Shown here: piece by piece, positions 7,696 through 16,692 of the stretch
Layout of the letters: each line of letters begins with the position of its first letter
How positions within the stretch are numbered: position 1 is the first letter of the stretch
From: Aquimonas sp.
GTDB lineage: Bacteria > Pseudomonadota > Gammaproteobacteria > Xanthomonadales > Xanthomonadaceae
Assembly: GCA_022241605.1 (NCBI GenBank)
Contig: JAKOMQ010000025.1
Coordinates: 1 to 38,294, forward strand
Direction of reading: 5' to 3'
DNA: 38,294 bases
The notes under the pieces: model-generated
Databases searched by the model: none
Seen by the model: the letters and a program-made list of their open reading frames with translations, nothing else
Told to the model about the DNA's origin: nothing
Position numbers and translations under genes: made by a program

Positions 7696-8952
7696 ATGAA
7701 TGTGCACTCCGCCTGCAGCTACGACCGAAAAGCCATGGTCTCCTCGCAACGCGGGCTCTCCCTGATCGAGCTCATGATCGCGATGGGCATTGGCGTGGTA
7801 CTGCTCCTCGGCCTGGTACAAATCTTTGGCGCGACGCGCGCTGCGTTCAACACCGCTGAGGGACTTTCTCGCGTACAGGAGGGTGGGCGTTTTGTCGCCG
7901 AGCTCATGCGCAGGGAGATCCGCATGGCCGGGCACTTAGGGTGCATCAACGAGTCCGGCACGATGGGGGTGCCCGGCGCGCCCTTCCAGCCGCCTCAGGC
8001 ATTCCTGCTCAACCACCTGGCGAACCCGGCGACGACGCTTGCGAACGCGCCCTTCGCCTTTCGACTCGACGTGCCGGTTCAGGGCTTTGAGTTCACAGCC
8101 AGCGCCACCGGGCCCAATGACGCCTACACGCTGGGCGCTCCTGCGATCGCCGGCGCTGGCGCATTTACTCCTCCCCTCCCGGCGCAGCTTGGCGCAGTGA
8201 CTGCTGAAGCCATCGCGGGCAGTGACATTCTGGTTTTGCGCTATCTCAGTCCAGATTCGATCGGGTTGGGGCCAAACGGTGCCGCTGCGGGCGTCGTGCA
8301 AGTAGATCCTGCGGTCGCGAATTTCATACAGGCGGGTCTGGTCTATGGCCTCACAAACTGCAGCACCGTGAGCCTTTTTCAGGCGCGCACGGCGCCCGAC
8401 GCAACCACTGGCGTATTCAATGCAGGCTTCGGTGGCCTGAATATCGCCGTCTCCGGCGACGGTACGGGCTGGGATGGCCGTGAAAACTACGGTCTGGGCT
8501 CGGTTCCTGCGATACATCGGTACGTGATGAGCGTCTATTACGTCGGCATTGACGCCGGTGGAGAGCCGGCTCTGTTCCGGCGCACAGTGAACCCGGCTAT
8601 CGCTGCGCCACATATCGCCCCGCGCGAAGCCGTGGTTGAAGGTGTCGAGTCCATGCAGCTGGTGTTCGGAGCGGATAACAGCGCATTCATGGATGATCAA
8701 GCCGACATCTACCAGACCGCTGGTGCTGTCAGCGGCAATGCCGCATTGGGTGCGAACCTTGAAGAGCGCTGGCGCCGCGTGGTGAACGTGCGCGTTGGCC
8801 TTCTCGTTCGGAGCCCGCAGCCCGCTTCTGATGCGTCGCAAGCAGACCGTACGGTCCGGGTGGCGGACACCGTAATCACGCTGCCCCAGGACGGGCGCGT
8901 ACGCCAGGCCTACGAAGCTCTCGTGGTCTCCAGAAACCGAGTGAAGAACTGA
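7696..8952 (+). CDS. pilW: Type IV pilus minor pilin PilW
   Basis: A 418-residue prepilin with leader ending SSQRG and then LSLIELMIAMGIGVVLLLGL. The following GRFVAELMRREIRMAGHLGC is the hallmark of PilW. The long C-terminal domain is beta-rich, as in other PilW proteins, and the length is above average for the family. The start at 7696 lies five bases after the pilV stop. An internal ATG at 7735 would give a more usual short leader, and the choice is uncertain. It sits fourth from last in the operon and is expected to bridge PilX/PilY1 and the core minor pilins. Confidence 0.92.
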   Translation: MNVHSACSYDRKAMVSSQRGLSLIELMIAMGIGVVLLLGLVQIFGATRAAFNTAEGLSRVQEGGRFVAELMRREIRMAGHLGCINESGTMGVPGAPFQPPQAFLLNHLANPATTLANAPFAFRLDVPVQGFEFTASATGPNDAYTLGAPAIAGAGAFTPPLPAQLGAVTAEAIAGSDILVLRYLSPDSIGLGPNGAAAGVVQVDPAVANFIQAGLVYGLTNCSTVSLFQARTAPDATTGVFNAGFGGLNIAVSGDGTGWDGRENYGLGSVPAIHRYVMSVYYVGIDAGGEPALFRRTVNPAIAAPHIAPREAVVEGVESMQLVFGADNSAFMDDQADIYQTAGAVSGNAALGANLEERWRRVVNVRVGLLVRSPQPASDASQADRTVRVADTVITLPQDGRVRQAYEALVVSRNRVKN

Positions 8953-8955
8953 GCC

Positions 8956-9492
8956 ATGGCCATGCGATCAAGATCACTATCTCTTCTCGGGCGTCACCCC
9001 GACCGTCGCGAACGTGGCGCCGCCCTTTTCGTTGCGCTCATGCTGCTGATCATCATGAGCTTGCTGGCCGTGTCTGCAGCCCAGGTCACCGCACTGCAGG
9101 AGCGAATGGCGGCTGCCTACTGGTCCGACATGCGCACCTTTGAGTCCGCCGAGGCAGTCGTGCGCCAAACCGAGCGCAGCATCCTTGCAGCCATCGACGG
9201 CGCAGCCCTCCCGGGCTTCGAAGACCCCTGCGCTTCGGACACGCGGGCGCTTGATCCCGCACGAACCTGGCTTGCTGGGTGGACGCCGCCAGGAGAGGGT
9301 TACGAGTTCGTGTTCGAAAATATCGCCCGCGGCGAGGCCAGCCGGGGCGGCGGCAATGTGGGCAGCATCGGTGCAGGGCAGGTCATTGACGGGGTGGATG
9401 CCTGTTCCAAGTTCCGCATCAGCGTGGTTCGGGCGGACGACCCGGTGAATCCGGCGTCCCGCTCCATCGTCCAGACAACCTTCGTGCAGTAG
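8956..9492 (+). CDS. pilX: Type IV pilus minor pilin PilX
   Basis: A 178-residue protein whose N-terminus (ERGAALFVALMLLIIMSLLA) fits PilX: a Gly followed by a long hydrophobic helix without the canonical Glu5, as is common in PilX/GspK-like pilins. The segment AQVTALQERMAAAYWSDMRT and the early EAVVRQTERS are also family features. It begins three bases after pilW. In Pseudomonas aeruginosa PilX works with PilY1 at the pilus tip, and the gene order here is the same. Confidence 0.9.
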   Translation: MAMRSRSLSLLGRHPDRRERGAALFVALMLLIIMSLLAVSAAQVTALQERMAAAYWSDMRTFESAEAVVRQTERSILAAIDGAALPGFEDPCASDTRALDPARTWLAGWTPPGEGYEFVFENIARGEASRGGGNVGSIGAGQVIDGVDACSKFRISVVRADDPVNPASRSIVQTTFVQ

Positions 9493-9529
9493 TTGAGATC
9501 GAGGCGGCTCAGGCTGCCGAGGAGAAATC

Positions 9530-12500
9530 ATGTTTCGCACTCGCTTTTCAAATCTCGCCACTGCCGCCTGCCTTGCCGCCTGCGCAGCTTTTTCCGCGCC
9601 CAGTCAGGCACAAGTTGCCGTCGCAGAGACGCCGCTATTTCTGCAGCAGCCTATCAAGCCCGCATTCATTATGGGTCTTGATGACTCGGGCTCCATGAGT
9701 TGGGAGGTCCTGATCAGCGGCAACCGTGATGGTTGGGCTGTCTTCAACGAAGCCGCGGGCTCTTTCTTCAATGCGGACGGCACCTCACGCAAAGCCACGG
9801 GCGACGGCGGTGCTGGACAAAATCGCGTCAACTTTCTCGACTTGTTTCCGTTTCCTGGCCGCACCAACAGGCTTCGGGCAATTCCGCCAATCAGCAACTT
9901 TGGCTTTAGCCGCTCTCACGAATTCAACCCGCAGTATTACAACCCCAGTATTGTCTACACGCCATGGCGCAGAGCGGAGCCCCCGCATTGGCCAGATGCC
10001 AATCCCAGGGCTGCGGTGCCGGATCCTCGCCGAGCCGTCAGTGCCGCAAACAACCCTGCTTTCGATCTGACCGAGAATATTAGGGAAGCTGGCAATGATT
10101 GGCGGTTCAACGTCTTTGCGGGGATGGTTATCCCTGCTGGGACGGAGTACAACCGGAATGTAAATTGCGCCGGTGTCCCGGGTGGGCAAAATGCTTGGTT
10201 GACTCAGCCGACTGACTTTGTGATTACACAGGCTGGGGGGTGCGTTTTGCGCTTTAGCTATTACGCGCCCACTTTCTATTTGACGGAGTCGTCTTTCCCC
10301 GGCTACACAGCGACTCCACTGGCAGTGACTGGTCCAGTCGGGGGGCCGCCCGGCACCACGCTGTATCGGTACGAGATCAAGCCTGGCAATATGTCTGCGG
10401 CTGCGTACAGCGAGCAGATTCAGAATTTCGCTAACTGGTTCACTTACTATCGCAATCGCAACCTTCTCACGATTGCATCGGCATCTGAAGCGCTTAGCGA
10501 CATTGAGTTTATGCGGATTGGCGCCTTCTACATCAACAACAGGATCCAGGTCACTATGCGCGACCTGGAGGTGCCCGCTGATAAAGAGGCGCTTTACAGC
10601 TTCGTGCACGCACTTCCGGCTTCTGGCGGTACGCCGAGTCGAGCATCGGTTAATCACATGGGACTGCAGTTCCGTCGAACGAATGCAGGAGCTCCGATTC
10701 CGAGCGATCCAAACTTAGGAGGCGCGTGCCAAGTGAATGCAGGCATGCTCTTCACTGACGGATATACCAACGACGGTACTTCGATCACCGTGGGTAACGT
10801 TGACGGTGGGATGGGCTCACCTTTCGCCGATACCTTTAACAACACGATTGCGGACGTTGCCGCGCGGCATTATCTGGACAACATCAGGCCTGGAGTCGAG
10901 GAGGGCCGCATGCGGGTGCCAGCTGCCTGCTCGAACCCCACCCCCGATCCCCGCTTGGACTGCCGCCGCGATCCCCACATGAATTTTTACGGGGTTACAT
11001 TAGGTGCGCTCGGCAATGTGTTTGGTGTCGACGAGGCTGCCACAGCCGACCCTTTCAGCAATCCACCAGCGTGGCAGGCGGACGTGAATCTGACGCCAGC
11101 CTCTATCGACGCGCTTTGGCACGCAACACTAAACGCCCGTGGGCGGATGATCAACGCAACCACGCCAGCGCAGGTGGCTCAGGCGTTCCGTGACGTCTTG
11201 CGCGATATCGGTGAGAAGGCCAGGCCCGCAGGCGGCGTCGCGGCATCAGCGACGCGGCGTGACGGCGACTTCCTCGTGTACGTGCCGGAGTTCGCCAGTG
11301 AGGACTGGACTGGCAACGTAAAGGCCTTCCAGTTGGGTCCCAATGGTGCCTTGGGGGCGGAAGCGTGGGACGCTTCGCAAAAGCTGGGAGCCAGAGCGCC
11401 TTCCACGCGTCAGATCTTTGTGTCGGTTCCCAGTGGAGCCGGCTTCGGGCTTAGCAACTTCGAGCCGGGTAGCCTGGGTGGAGAGGCCGGAGTATCCGGC
11501 CTTCTTGGAATCGGCCCTGCAGACTTCGCTGACTATGGCGGCAGCGTAAGCGCAAGCGATGTCTTGGGCTATCTGCGCGGCGAAAGCGGCTTGGAGCAGC
11601 GCAACGGCGGTCCGCTGCGCGATCGGACGTCTCGCATTGGCGACATTCTTGGCTCGCAGCCGGAAGTGACCGGCCGCGCAAGTTTCGGCTACACCAACCT
11701 GCCAGCCAGTGAAGGCGGCGGTGTCAGTGGTCCGGGCAGCTATGGCGCGTTTCTCGAGTTCAAGCGCGACCGTCGTCCGGTTCTTTTTGTCGGCACTAAT
11801 GCGGGCGTGCTTCACGCCTTCGATGCGCGTGCAGGTGCATCCGGTGGCGACGAGTTGTTTGCTGTTATTCCCAACGGCTCCCTGCCACGGATGAAGGAGC
11901 TGCCCAAGCTCGATTACGCCCACCTCCACATGCTCGACGGTTCCCCCGTGCAGGCAGATGCACGCGTTGGCGCTGCTTGGAGGACGGTTCTCGCGGTACC
12001 CGGTGGATTGGGCAGCCGAAGCGTGATGATGCTCGATGTCACCAATGCAGCGACTAGTTTCGGCGCCGACAACTTCATGTGGGAGTTCCAGGACGCGGGC
12101 TTGGGCCTAGCCATGTCGCGGCCGCGAGTCGTGCGTCTGCAGGGTGGGCGTTGGGTAGCGATGTTCGGTAACGGCGTGAACAGCGACGATAACCGGTCTC
12201 GTCTGTTCGTTCTTGACCTTGCCACGGGCGCGCCGCTTCAGATCATCCAGCCGGACGCCGAAGGCACGGGCGCCAATCCCAATGGAATGATTGCACTGGC
12301 TGCGGTGGACAGTGATTTCGACGGCGGTGTGGATACGATTTACACCGGAGATCTTCAGGGCCGAGTGTATAAAATGGCCGTGTCTGATACCGGAGCCATC
12401 TCGCTCGCGAATGGTGGTAGTCCACTGTTCAGGGCTCTGGATATAAACAATAATCCGCAGCCCATCACCGGCGGTATGGACGCGGCACTGCACCACTTGC

Positions 12501-13204
12501 GTGGCAATATGTTGTATTTCGGCACGGGGCGCTTCTTCGCCGAAAACGACAACGTAGTGCCCGCTGCGCCCTCTCCCTGGCCGCAAGTACACAGCTTCTA
12601 CGGAATCTGGGACGATCCCAGCGCCGCCACAGGCACTATCAACAGAGCCCAGCTGCAGCAGCAGCAAATCGTAGGTGAGGTGGCGACTGCAGATGGCCCC
12701 GCACGGCGCGTCACTCAGAACTCGATTGACTGGAACAGTAGCCGCGGTTTCTTCCTTGATTTGCGCCGCCAGGACGCCATTGGCAGCACGGCACGCGGAA
12801 TTCGCGGCGAACGTGCGGTGGGCCAGCCTCGCGTGGTTCAGGGCAGCATTCTGTTTACCAGCTTCACTCCTGTTGGTGACCCCTGCGGTTCGGGCGGTAT
12901 CAATCGCGTCTACGTATTGAACGCGCTTACCGGTGCTGCGAACCTCGGTGTTTCCGAGCCAGCCTGCCCTGATTGCGCCGGTGTGTCTTTGCCGGATGGC
13001 CCGCCCCTGCTGAACCCGCCGGTTGCGGCCAACCGCAAAGAGACCAATCGCGATCCAAACCTCCCGCCACTGCTTGATGCCGATGGCAACGTCATCGCCG
13101 CGGACGCAACTTGTGTGTTGGAACTCTCTCTGATTGTCGAGAGCGGAGCACGCTTGCTGCGGCAGACCACCTGTGGGCGCGCTGCCTGGCGTCAGATCGA
13201 GTAA
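9530..13204 (+). CDS. pilY1: Type IV pilus tip adhesin/assembly factor PilY1
   Basis: A 1224-residue secreted protein with an N-terminal signal peptide ending PSQA near residue 27. A von Willebrand A-like N-terminal part has the MIDAS start D51-x-S53-x-S55 (GLDDSGSM). The C-terminal half is a PilC/PilY1 beta-propeller with the calcium loop DSDFDGGVD at about 927-935 and the conserved GNMLYFGTGRFFAENDN. PilY1 caps the pilus, opposes retraction and acts in adhesion and surface sensing. GAGGAG before the ATG at 9530 gives a strong ribosome binding site, and the 37-bp gap after pilX is the widest before this gene. Base composition is slightly lower in GC in the first third, perhaps because this variable adhesin region is under different selection. 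Confidence 0.95.
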   Translation: MFRTRFSNLATAACLAACAAFSAPSQAQVAVAETPLFLQQPIKPAFIMGLDDSGSMSWEVLISGNRDGWAVFNEAAGSFFNADGTSRKATGDGGAGQNRVNFLDLFPFPGRTNRLRAIPPISNFGFSRSHEFNPQYYNPSIVYTPWRRAEPPHWPDANPRAAVPDPRRAVSAANNPAFDLTENIREAGNDWRFNVFAGMVIPAGTEYNRNVNCAGVPGGQNAWLTQPTDFVITQAGGCVLRFSYYAPTFYLTESSFPGYTATPLAVTGPVGGPPGTTLYRYEIKPGNMSAAAYSEQIQNFANWFTYYRNRNLLTIASASEALSDIEFMRIGAFYINNRIQVTMRDLEVPADKEALYSFVHALPASGGTPSRASVNHMGLQFRRTNAGAPIPSDPNLGGACQVNAGMLFTDGYTNDGTSITVGNVDGGMGSPFADTFNNTIADVAARHYLDNIRPGVEEGRMRVPAACSNPTPDPRLDCRRDPHMNFYGVTLGALGNVFGVDEAATADPFSNPPAWQADVNLTPASIDALWHATLNARGRMINATTPAQVAQAFRDVLRDIGEKARPAGGVAASATRRDGDFLVYVPEFASEDWTGNVKAFQLGPNGALGAEAWDASQKLGARAPSTRQIFVSVPSGAGFGLSNFEPGSLGGEAGVSGLLGIGPADFADYGGSVSASDVLGYLRGESGLEQRNGGPLRDRTSRIGDILGSQPEVTGRASFGYTNLPASEGGGVSGPGSYGAFLEFKRDRRPVLFVGTNAGVLHAFDARAGASGGDELFAVIPNGSLPRMKELPKLDYAHLHMLDGSPVQADARVGAAWRTVLAVPGGLGSRSVMMLDVTNAATSFGADNFMWEFQDAGLGLAMSRPRVVRLQGGRWVAMFGNGVNSDDNRSRLFVLDLATGAPLQIIQPDAEGTGANPNGMIALAAVDSDFDGGVDTIYTGDLQGRVYKMAVSDTGAISLANGGSPLFRALDINNNPQPITGGMDAALHHLRGNMLYFGTGRFFAENDNVVPAAPSPWPQVHSFYGIWDDPSAATGTINRAQLQQQQIVGEVATADGPARRVTQNSIDWNSSRGFFLDLRRQDAIGSTARGIRGERAVGQPRVVQGSILFTSFTPVGDPCGSGGINRVYVLNALTGAANLGVSEPACPDCAGVSLPDGPPLLNPPVAANRKETNRDPNLPPLLDADGNVIAADATCVLELSLIVESGARLLRQTTCGRAAWRQIE

Positions 13205-13208
13205 GTTG

Positions 13209-13242
13209 AACGCGCCGGCGCGCAACTGCGCGCCGGCGCGTT
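13209..13242 (+). terminator. Perfect 16-bp inverted repeat between pilY1 and pilE
   Basis: The arms 13209-13224 and 13227-13242 are perfectly complementary, and almost all pairs are G-C. No T tract follows and the pilE ribosome binding site lies 25 bp beyond, so it may act as a partial terminator or an RNA-stability element that sets the ratio of pilE to pilY1. Confidence 0.7.
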
Positions 13243-13276
13243 CATGCCCAAATCTTTACTGCGTCCAGGGGGACCC

Positions 13277-13675
13277 ATGCACATCAGGAAGCACAAACAC
13301 CAGCAGGGCTTCACCCTGATCGAGATCGTCATCACCGTGCTAATCGTTGCCATATTGGCCGCGATCGCACTCCCGGCGTACAACGACCAGGTGCGGAAGT
13401 CGAGGAGGGCCGAAGCCAAGAGCCAGATGCTTCAGCTGACCCAGTGTATGGAGCGCTTCAACACCTCCAACTCAACCTATGTTGGGGGCCCTGCGCGCTG
13501 TCAGGCGCCACCGAACAACTTTTACAACCTCGGATATGTCAACGTCGCTCGCACGACCTTCGGCATCGACGCTGTACCGCAGGGGGGGCAGGTGAACGAC
13601 CGTTGCGGTCAGCTTGGAATCAATCAGGCTGGCGCTAAAACGAGCGAGGGCGCCGCGGAGGATCAGTGTTGGTAG
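13277..13675 (+). CDS. pilE: Type IV pilin-like protein PilE
   Basis: A 132-residue prepilin. The leader [10 protein letters not shown] is cut before [24 protein letters not shown], the most canonical pilin helix of the cluster, with Glu5. AGGGGGA at 13267-13273 precedes this ATG, so it is preferred to the upstream in-frame ATG at 13244, which lies in the hairpin region. Cysteines CMERF and CW at the ends of the globular domain suggest a C-terminal disulfide loop. In this position (after pilY1) the gene corresponds to pilE of Pseudomonas and Xanthomonas, a minor pilin of the priming complex rather than the major subunit. Confidence 0.92.
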   Translation: MHIRKHKHQQGFTLIEIVITVLIVAILAAIALPAYNDQVRKSRRAEAKSQMLQLTQCMERFNTSNSTYVGGPARCQAPPNNFYNLGYVNVARTTFGIDAVPQGGQVNDRCGQLGINQAGAKTSEGAAEDQCW

Positions 13676-13702
13676 CGTCCGTCGCGCACTGATGCAACAC
13701 GT

Positions 13703-13730
13703 CGAAAGGCCTGCATTTGCAGGCCTTTCG
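13703..13730 (+). terminator. Terminator-like hairpin at the end of the pilin operon
   Basis: A perfect 13-bp stem (13703-13715 with 13718-13730), AAAGGCC at the base and a TT loop, 27 bp after the pilE stop. The run of T in the descending arm may help release. This fits the end of the fimT-pilE transcript. Confidence 0.75.
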
Positions 13731-14178
13731 CGTGCTGGAGCTGCCGAAGCTCCATATGGGGCTGGGGGGTCGCCCTGAAGGCGTGGGAGAAGGGCGTATT
13801 GAGCAAGCCCGTCCGCTGCGCACTCCTCCTTCGGCTCCAGCGCGCGCAAGGAGCGTCTCCAGCCACGTGGGACCATGATTTCCGCAGCCTCGGGCACCAG
13901 AAGCCACCGCGCTGTGGCGTCCGCAGTTTCCAAGTGGCGACCAGTTGCCTTTGCCCACTGCGCGCTTGTGGTCACGCAGAAAAGCCGCCTCCGCCAGTGC
14001 CAGCGCGGTGTGGTGGAACTCACTACAGAGGTTTCAACGCAGTTGGCCTTGATCGAAGGTCATCGGCTGGCTTCGAGTCATGCGCGCATCACCGAGCCCA
14101 GCAGCGTAAGTGAGCAGATGACGTCCTGCGTGTGCATTGGATCGCGGATGCTCGACCGCCGGTCACGCGCGATCCCAA
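13731..14178. other. Intergenic stretch without a recognisable gene
   Basis: About 450 bp between the convergent pilin operon and the diguanylate cyclase gene. Short frames in several phases show no family signature. An imperfect inverted repeat (TTGGATCGCG near 14137 with CGCGATCCCAA near 14166) could terminate the minus-strand cyclase transcript; this is weak. Confidence 0.45.
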
Positions 14179-15534
14179 TCAAGACGCCACGACCACCCGG
14201 TTGCGCCCCGACTGTTTGCCGGCGTACAGGGCCTGGTCTGCACGCGCGATCAGCGCCTCGGGGGTTTCCTCGCGATTCCAGCAGGCCACGCCCAGCGTGA
14301 TGCTCAGTCGCAGGTCCGGCACGGCGTCGATGGGCTGCACGCCGTTGACCAGCAGCAGATCAACGGTTTCTCGAAGCCGCTCGCCCAGCGCGCTTGCGCC
14401 GGTTGAATCAGTGCCCGGCAGGATGAGCAGGAATTCCTCACCGCCCCAGCGGCCCGCCAGATCGTTGGGGCGCGTTGCCATCTGCAGGCAGTGGGCCACC
14501 TCGCGCAGCGCGGTGTCGCCTTGCGCGTGTCCGAAGCGGTCGTTGATCTGCTTGAAGTGGTCGATGTCTACCAGCACCACGCTCAAGGCCTGCCCGCTGC
14601 GCTGGGCGCGCGCCAGCTCCTTGCGCAGGCGCAGATCCAGATGGCCGCGGTTGGCGAGTCCCGTCAGGGCATCCGTGTTGGCGCGTCGGTCCAGTTCAAG
14701 CTTGCTCTGTTCGAGCTCAGCCAGCGCCTCGCGGGTGCGCTGGGCCTCCTCGCGCAGGGCCAGCGTGCGCTCCTCCACGCGAGTTTCGAGCGCGTCGCGG
14801 CTGCGCTGCAGCTCCTTCAGCATCCTCGCGCGCGTCGCGAACTCCAGCTGCAGGCTGCGGCCCATTTCTTCCATGGCTTGGGCGACGGTATCCAGCTCGT
14901 CCGGATAGCGGGTGGGTGGGCGCGCCAGCACGACGGGGCGGCCCAGGGTGTCGGGGCTGAGGCTGCTCGCGTGTCGCGCCAGTGCTTCCAGATGGCGGCC
15001 TACGCGATGCCGGAACAGCCACTGCAGCACCAGGGAGGCGGCCAGAAGCGTCAGCAGAACGCTGCCGAAGATCAGCCCGCCCTCGCGCCAGAGCGATGCG
15101 TTTACCCGGTCGCGCGAAAGCTCGGCCTCCAGCCGCCCGACCTTGATGCGTTCTCCAAACTCAAGGTGAAACAGATCGAAGCTGCGCCTGCTGTGCAGCA
15201 CCCTGTAGTCCGGCGCTCGCCAGTCCATGCGTTCGCCGCGATCGTCCGTCAGCTGCAGTCGGCCCATGTCTTCCAGCTGGCTGATGGCGTCAAAGGCGAC
15301 TCGTACGCGCTCGCCGTCGACCGCCCAGAGCCCGGCTGCGAGTGACTGCAGGTGCACGCGTTCGATTTCGGTGTAGCGCTGGTCCAGGGCTTCGAGCTCC
15401 GCGGAGCGCAGCAGCAGAAGGAGCAGGGCGGCAGCGAGCAGGGCGACCAGCAGGGAAAGGCCGAGCCCAGCCACAAACAGCTGGGTCGCCACGCTGGTGC
15501 GGCGTCGGTGCAGGCTGTCAGACGCGGCGTTCAT
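14179..15534 (-). CDS. Membrane-bound diguanylate cyclase (GGDEF domain)
   Basis: A 451-residue inner-membrane enzyme making c-di-GMP from two GTP. A transmembrane helix at about 17-42 is followed by a periplasmic domain of about 110 residues and a second helix at about 153-173. A HAMP-like stretch and coiled coil (about 230-285) lead into the GGDEF domain. The active site is GGEEF at 364-368, preceded five residues earlier by the inhibitory I-site RPND (355-358), so product inhibition is expected. DIDHFKQINDRFGH and NTDALTGLANRG are intact. The ATG at 15534 overlaps the stop of the upstream solute-binding protein gene (ATGA), so the two are probably coupled and act as one sensor pair. Confidence 0.93.
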   Translation of the reverse strand: MNAASDSLHRRRTSVATQLFVAGLGLSLLVALLAAALLLLLLRSAELEALDQRYTEIERVHLQSLAAGLWAVDGERVRVAFDAISQLEDMGRLQLTDDRGERMDWRAPDYRVLHSRRSFDLFHLEFGERIKVGRLEAELSRDRVNASLWREGGLIFGSVLLTLLAASLVLQWLFRHRVGRHLEALARHASSLSPDTLGRPVVLARPPTRYPDELDTVAQAMEEMGRSLQLEFATRARMLKELQRSRDALETRVEERTLALREEAQRTREALAELEQSKLELDRRANTDALTGLANRGHLDLRLRKELARAQRSGQALSVVLVDIDHFKQINDRFGHAQGDTALREVAHCLQMATRPNDLAGRWGGEEFLLILPGTDSTGASALGERLRETVDLLLVNGVQPIDAVPDLRLSITLGVACWNREETPEALIARADQALYAGKQSGRNRVVVAS

Positions 15535-16334
15535 GCGTCGGTCCCCGGGCGATACCACAGGCTTGGATCGGCCAGCGGCGTGGACGGATGCAGATCCGGA
15601 TTCTCCAGCACCAGCGCGCGGCGCTGCGACAGCTGGGCGCGCGTCAGCGCCGGGCCAAAGTGTCGCTGGAACACCTCCGTCCAGCTGCCGTCGGCCAGCG
15701 CGCTGCGCAGACCGGCCTCGATCTCCGCGGCCAGCTCCGGGCGTTCGCGATTGACGAAGAAGTAGGCCGGCGCCGGGTATTGCAAGGTCCAGCCCGGCAG
15801 CACCGTGAGCCCGTGGGCCCTGTCTGCCTGCAGTTCGGCATAGATCTCGGACACCGATCGCGGGAAGGCATCGATCCGACCCAGCCTGAGCATTTCGAAC
15901 AGGCCTGTGTAGCTGGAACCGCCGGCCACTCGAAGTCCGTTGTGTCGAAGCACAGCCAGATCCGGCCAGTCGTGCCCCTGCGCCAGCCGCAGGGCGCGCA
16001 GTGCCGGCTCGTCCACACCGGCAGCGGCGGGTGAGTCCTCGCGCACCAGCAGCAGACGCCAGCCCAGCAGGCCACGATCGATCGGTATACGCACCGGCAA
16101 CAGCCGACGTTCGCGCTCACGGGTGCTGAAGGTCCAGGCGACATCCAGACCTCTGCCCAGCTCAAGGTTGACCAGCGAGCGCGATTGCGACAGGTCGCCC
16201 CGCGCCGGCTCGATGCGGTAGCGCTCGCCGGCGTGGCGCAGTGCCAGCTGCAGCAGCTCGATCGGGTAGTGGCCGCGGGGGTCATCCAGCATCGAGGCGG
16301 GCCACGACACCACCAGCGATTGCGGTGCGCCCAT
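15531..16334 (-). CDS. Periplasmic solute-binding (SBP_bac_3-like) sensor protein, signal peptide out of frame
   Basis: A 267-codon frame that reads as the mature part of a type-3 periplasmic binding protein: SLVVSWPASM at the start, GGSSYTGLFEMLRLGRIDAFP and the late YFFVNRERPELAAEIEAGLR. The first ATG in this frame (16334) has no ribosome binding site and no signal peptide. A complete signal peptide lies just upstream in another frame, starting at 16434, and removal of one 10-bp repeat copy (16341-16360) would fuse it in frame. The gene is therefore either inactivated, phase-variable by slippage, or carries an assembly error. It overlaps the diguanylate cyclase by ATGA. The likely job is to pass a ligand signal from the periplasm to the cyclase; the ligand is unknown. 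Confidence 0.8.
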   Translation of the reverse strand: MGAPQSLVVSWPASMLDDPRGHYPIELLQLALRHAGERYRIEPARGDLSQSRSLVNLELGRGLDVAWTFSTRERERRLLPVRIPIDRGLLGWRLLLVREDSPAAAGVDEPALRALRLAQGHDWPDLAVLRHNGLRVAGGSSYTGLFEMLRLGRIDAFPRSVSEIYAELQADRAHGLTVLPGWTLQYPAPAYFFVNRERPELAAEIEAGLRSALADGSWTEVFQRHFGPALTRAQLSQRRALVLENPDLHPSTPLADPSLWYRPGTDA

Positions 16335-16434
16335 GCTGAGCGCAGCTGAGCGCAGCTGAGGGCACGCCGAGGGCCAGCGGGGCTGCAGCGAGCGCTTGCA
16401 GCACTCTGCGACGGGGGAGCTGCGGTGTGGTCAT
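16282..16434 (-). other. Out-of-frame signal peptide ORF of the solute-binding protein
   Basis: Fifty codons from the ATG at 16432-16434 to TGA at 16282-16284. The first 30 encode a signal peptide: MTTPQLPRRR, then a hydrophobic stretch VLQALAAAPLALGVPSAALS. The RRR is compatible with Tat or Sec. After the 10-bp repeat the frame is lost and stops within 20 codons. With one repeat copy fewer, codon 30 (Ser) joins directly to the ATG-GGC-GCA that opens the 267-codon frame. Confidence 0.75.
16335..16360. repeat. 10-bp tandem repeat (GAGCGCAGCT phase) causing a frameshift
   Basis: GCTGAG followed by two exact copies of CGCAGCTGAG (16341-16350 and 16351-16360). Ten bases shift the frame by one, which separates the signal peptide from the mature solute-binding protein. 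A unit of this size can change by replication slippage. Confidence 0.9.
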
Positions 16435-16692
16435 CGTTGGCGAGAGAGTATGCGAATCAGCTCCCGGATGGAGTTGATCAGACCCGTCTCAAGTGTGCCG
16501 TGCTTGACGCATCGCCCGCTGGCCGGCGCTGGATTCGGGTGCGGATCGCGGCGCCAGGAGAAGCCATGGTCGGGCGATGGCGATGGCGATGGCGGCCAAC
16601 GCCGGGCGGCGGCCCAGAACGCCGTCAGACAGAAATGCTGTTTCTGCCAGCACACCCGGGAGGCCACGGTGCGCGGCGCTGTGCGCCCGCGA

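Noticed and set aside
13799..14300. Plus-strand frames before and into the diguanylate cyclase gene
   Set aside because: They overlap the 3' end of the well-supported minus-strand cyclase gene and have no recognisable domain.
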